Assembly (NCBI GenBank): GCA_002298155.1
Contig: DBME01000257.1
Location: 1,692-9,985 of the forward strand
Length of the DNA: 8,294 nucleotides
Direction: 5' to 3'
Source: Holophagaceae bacterium UBA706
Lineage (GTDB): Bacteria; Acidobacteriota; Holophagae; Holophagales; Holophagaceae
Part shown: in pieces, positions 6,924 to 8,294 of the stretch
How positions within the stretch are numbered: position 1 is the first letter of the stretch
Layout of the letters: each line of letters starts with the position of its first letter
The notes under the pieces: model-generated
Told to the model about the DNA's origin: nothing
Seen by the model: only the letters and a program-made list of their open reading frames with translations
Database searches by the model: none
Program-made: the position numbers and the translations under genes

Positions 6924-7861
6924 CCGAAAGTCTCGCTGTCCTGGCTGCCTTTGCCGATGGAATACCAGTAGTCCTGGAAGCTAAGGATGATCTTGCGGTT
7001 CAGCATCAAATTGACCCAGGATTCAACCCAGCTGGCGTCCTCCTCCTCGGATACTCCCAGTTCCCTGGCCTCCTTGAGGCAGGCGAGGGCCTTCAACCGG
7101 TACTCCGCATTGCCGGATATCACATAGCGACAGGCCCATGCCGGGGCCATGGCCTGGACCGATTCGGCCGAGTGGTTATCGGCTTCCACCAGAGCCTCGC
7201 TTGCCCTGAAATATCCTTCATAATCTTTCGCCTCAAAGGCCACCTTCCTCTGGGCCAGGCAGACCATGAGCGCCGTTTCCGGGCTTTCCGGGTTGAACTT
7301 GAGCGATTTTTGAAACCAGAGGAGGGCGCCTTTGGCATCCCGATTCGAATAGCATTCATATCCGCGGTAATAGGCCCCAAGATCCTGAAAATTAGCGTCC
7401 TCTGGCATCCAATTGATGGCCATGTCCAGATTTTCGGCAGCCTTTGGATAGTCCCCATTCCTGAATGCCGTCACGCCACGGGTGTAGGCATGGATGGCCT
7501 TTGCGTGGCGGATCGATCGATACGTTCCGAAGACGGCGAGCACTGCACAAACCGCACAAGCAGCCCGCATCACCAGAGGAAACTGAACTTGTTTCCGATG
7601 GGACATGCAATCCGAACACAGAGCCCTCCCCCCTAACCGGGGAAGGTCCTTCTCACCGTTGTCCATTCGGCAATCAGAGCAAATAGTCGGATCTACAAGA
7701 GAAACAACCTCCCCTGAAGACAGGGGCTCAACCGGGCTCCCCATCCTCTGCGCTGCGCATGAGCGGCAAAGGACAACCCCCCTGGCGGAATAGGCTTCCG
7801 CAACCTTGAGGTTTGTCGAATTGCAGTCAGAGCAGACAGTGAAGCGCAAAGGAGGGCTCAA
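6920..7861 (-). CDS. Double zinc-ribbon, single-TM, TPR protein of unknown function
   Basis: About 313 residues in three parts. The N-terminus holds two Cys4 modules: C10-x2-C13-x18-C32-x2-C35 and C61-x2-C64-x17-C82-x2-C85, with CSDC recurring three times, which suggests an internal duplication of a zinc ribbon. One transmembrane helix follows at about 95-113. The rest is helical with at least two TPR-like repeats: 122-155 (G129, D137-Y138, A141, A148, P153) and about 160-192 (G167, A176, A179, L187, P191), with more degenerate helices to about 270. It probably sits in the inner membrane, zinc ribbons on one side and a TPR scaffold on the other. The frame is closed by TAG at 7882-7880 and has no ATG before the cysteines, so TTG at 7861 is the likely start; a second TTG five codons in is possible. 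Its stop overlaps the next gene's start. GC is visibly lower than in the plus-strand genes (about 52% in the 60 bases from 7201). I do not recognise a named family. Confidence 0.82.
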   Translation of the reverse strand: MSPPLRFTVCSDCNSTNLKVAEAYSARGVVLCRSCAAQRMGSPVEPLSSGEVVSLVDPTICSDCRMDNGEKDLPRLGGRALCSDCMSHRKQVQFPLVMRAACAVCAVLAVFGTYRSIRHAKAIHAYTRGVTAFRNGDYPKAAENLDMAINWMPEDANFQDLGAYYRGYECYSNRDAKGALLWFQKSLKFNPESPETALMVCLAQRKVAFEAKDYEGYFRASEALVEADNHSAESVQAMAPAWACRYVISGNAEYRLKALACLKEARELGVSEEEDASWVESWVNLMLNRKIILSFQDYWYSIGKGSQDSETFG

Positions 7862-7867
7862 ACAAGA

Positions 7868-7896
7868 AGTATGGATAGGCTAGCATGCGATGTTTC
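7868..7896 (-). promoter_or_regulatory. Possible leaderless promoter of the zinc-ribbon/TPR gene
   Basis: On the minus strand CATACT (7873-7868) lies exactly 6 nt before the TTG at 7861, the same geometry as TACACT before the M16 gene. A weak -35 (GAAACA, 7896-7891; 3 of 6 matches to TTGACA) stands 17 bp upstream of it. No Shine-Dalgarno sequence precedes the TTG. Confidence 0.35.
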
Positions 7897-7978
7897 CCAT
7901 GAACGGTAAGGTATCGAATCGCGCCCAGCCTTGGCATGACCGATCCTGAATGCCCGCGCTCACCAAGGTCAGCCTATC

Positions 7979-7999
7979 TCGTTCAGGAGAACGAATTTT
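7979..7999 (+). other. Small hairpin followed by T-run in the 198-bp intergenic gap
   Basis: TCGTTC-AGGA-GAACGA (7979-7994) is a 6-bp stem with a 4-nt loop, followed by ATTTT on the plus strand. It looks like a short terminator for plus-strand transcription, but no plus-strand gene ends here. It might stop antisense transcripts or a small RNA from 7900-7978. No other feature is seen between 7897 and 8007. Confidence 0.3.
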
Positions 8000-8007
8000 C
8001 TGGCAAG

Positions 8008-8043
8008 ACGCGGAAGGGCCCCCTAGCGGGGGCCCTTCAGCGT
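8008..8043 (-). terminator. Strong hairpin, probable terminator of the Lys-rich protein gene
   Basis: GAAGGGCCCCC (8013-8023) and GGGGGCCCTTC (8028-8038) pair perfectly over 11 bp around a 4-nt loop. After one G/A mismatch, ACGC (8008-8011) pairs with GCGT (8040-8043). On the minus strand it begins 16 nt after the stop codon at 8060. The T-tract after the stem is poor (CTTGCC), so termination may depend on stem strength or a factor. It separates the Lys-rich gene from the zinc-ribbon gene downstream. Confidence 0.7.
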
Positions 8044-8059
8044 TCAGAAGTGGTCGGAA

Positions 8060-8294
8060 CTACTTCTTGGCTTCTTCCTTCTTGGGCTCGACGGGCTTCT
8101 CGGCCTTCTTGTGGCCCTTCTTGGCCTTCTTCTCAGCCTTGGGGGCTTCCTTCTTGGCTTCTTCCTTCTTCTCTTCGGTCAGGGCCTTCTTGGCCTCTTC
8201 CTTCTTGGGCTCGGCAGCCTTCTCGGCCTTCTTGTGAGCCTTCTTGGCCTTCTTCTCGGCCTTGGGAGCTTCCTTCTTGGCCTCTTCCTTCTTC
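8060..8294 (-). CDS. Lys/Glu/Ala-rich repeat protein, C-terminal part (partial)
   Basis: The minus-strand frame ends at TAG (8062-8060) and stays open to the window edge, giving 77 readable C-terminal residues. They use almost only K, E, A, P and H, with 32 lysines, and end in EEAKK. The tail consists of two 36-residue units (33 of 36 identical) joined by ALTEE, so the period is 41 residues. Each unit has a single histidine, in KKAHKK or KKGHKK. Such strongly basic low-complexity tails occur in histone H1-like and AlgP-like DNA-binding proteins, in extended tails of ribosomal or nucleic-acid-binding proteins, and as spacers in envelope proteins. Which applies cannot be decided without the N-terminus. 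The reading direction is supported by the terminator just after the stop; the opposite strand gives only a shadow rich in F, L and S. Confidence 0.85.
   Translation of the reverse strand, partial: KKEEAKKEAPKAEKKAKKAHKKAEKAAEPKKEEAKKALTEEKKEEAKKEAPKAEKKAKKGHKKAEKPVEPKKEEAKK
8063..8293 (-). repeat. 123-bp tandem repeat in coding sequence
   Basis: Positions 8063-8170 and 8186-8293 match at 99 of 108 bases. With the 15-bp linker at 8171-8185 the period is 123 bp (41 codons). Most differences are synonymous or change single residues (V/A, P/A, G/A), so the copies are recent or kept alike by selection or recombination. More copies may lie beyond the window. Confidence 0.92.

Noticed and set aside
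6581..6984. Plus-strand open frames opposite the M50-like gene
   Set aside because: They have no hydrophobic pattern, domain or ribosome binding site. The minus strand gives a coherent membrane protein in an ATGA overlap.
7172..7636. 154-codon plus-strand frame opposite the zinc-ribbon/TPR gene
   Set aside because: The minus strand encodes regular CxxC pairs and TPR periodicity; the plus-strand frame shows no such structure.
7950..8237. Plus-strand frame rich in F, L, S and A that looks like a membrane protein
   Set aside because: It runs through a strong hairpin and is the antisense of the Lys/Glu/Ala repeat; its hydrophobicity is only the complement of Lys and Glu codons.

Overview
The window is bacterial, gene-dense and mostly very GC-rich: about 75% G+C in the stretch I counted inside the MocR gene. 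Coding usage is dominated by G/C third positions. The genes resemble a free-living heterotroph. A lineage such as Acidobacteriota (Holophaga/Geothrix-like) would fit the gene style and the Lys/Ala/Glu-rich tail protein at the right end, but this is a guess and no marker gene is present.

Left part, plus strand (1-4834): the last 12 codons of what is probably an ABC transporter ATPase overlap (ATGA) an ABC-2 type permease. An M16 zinc peptidase follows, with an intact HxxEH site and a possible leaderless promoter. After a 132-bp gap holding a striking imperfect direct repeat come a MocR-type regulator (GntR winged helix fused to a PLP aminotransferase fold) and, 10 bp later, a branched-chain amino acid aminotransferase (ilvE). 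That pair is probably one operon. It ends in a strong intrinsic terminator.

Middle, plus strand (4880-6273): a TetR-family regulator is driven by a promoter whose -35/-10 spacer is filled by a 7-2-7 palindrome. It is followed at 52 bp by a nitroreductase-family flavoprotein with a good ribosome binding site. This looks like a self-repressed operon.

Right part, minus strand (6375-8294): a compositionally different, lower-GC pair of genes overlaps by ATGA. The first encodes a double zinc-ribbon/transmembrane/TPR protein. The second encodes a small polytopic membrane protein that resembles an M50-like metalloprotease, but its HExxH motif reads RQLTH. This pair is the best candidate for an undescribed system. 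Upstream of it, behind a strong hairpin terminator, lies the C-terminal end of a Lys/Glu/Ala-rich protein built from 41-residue (123-bp) tandem repeats; it runs off the window.
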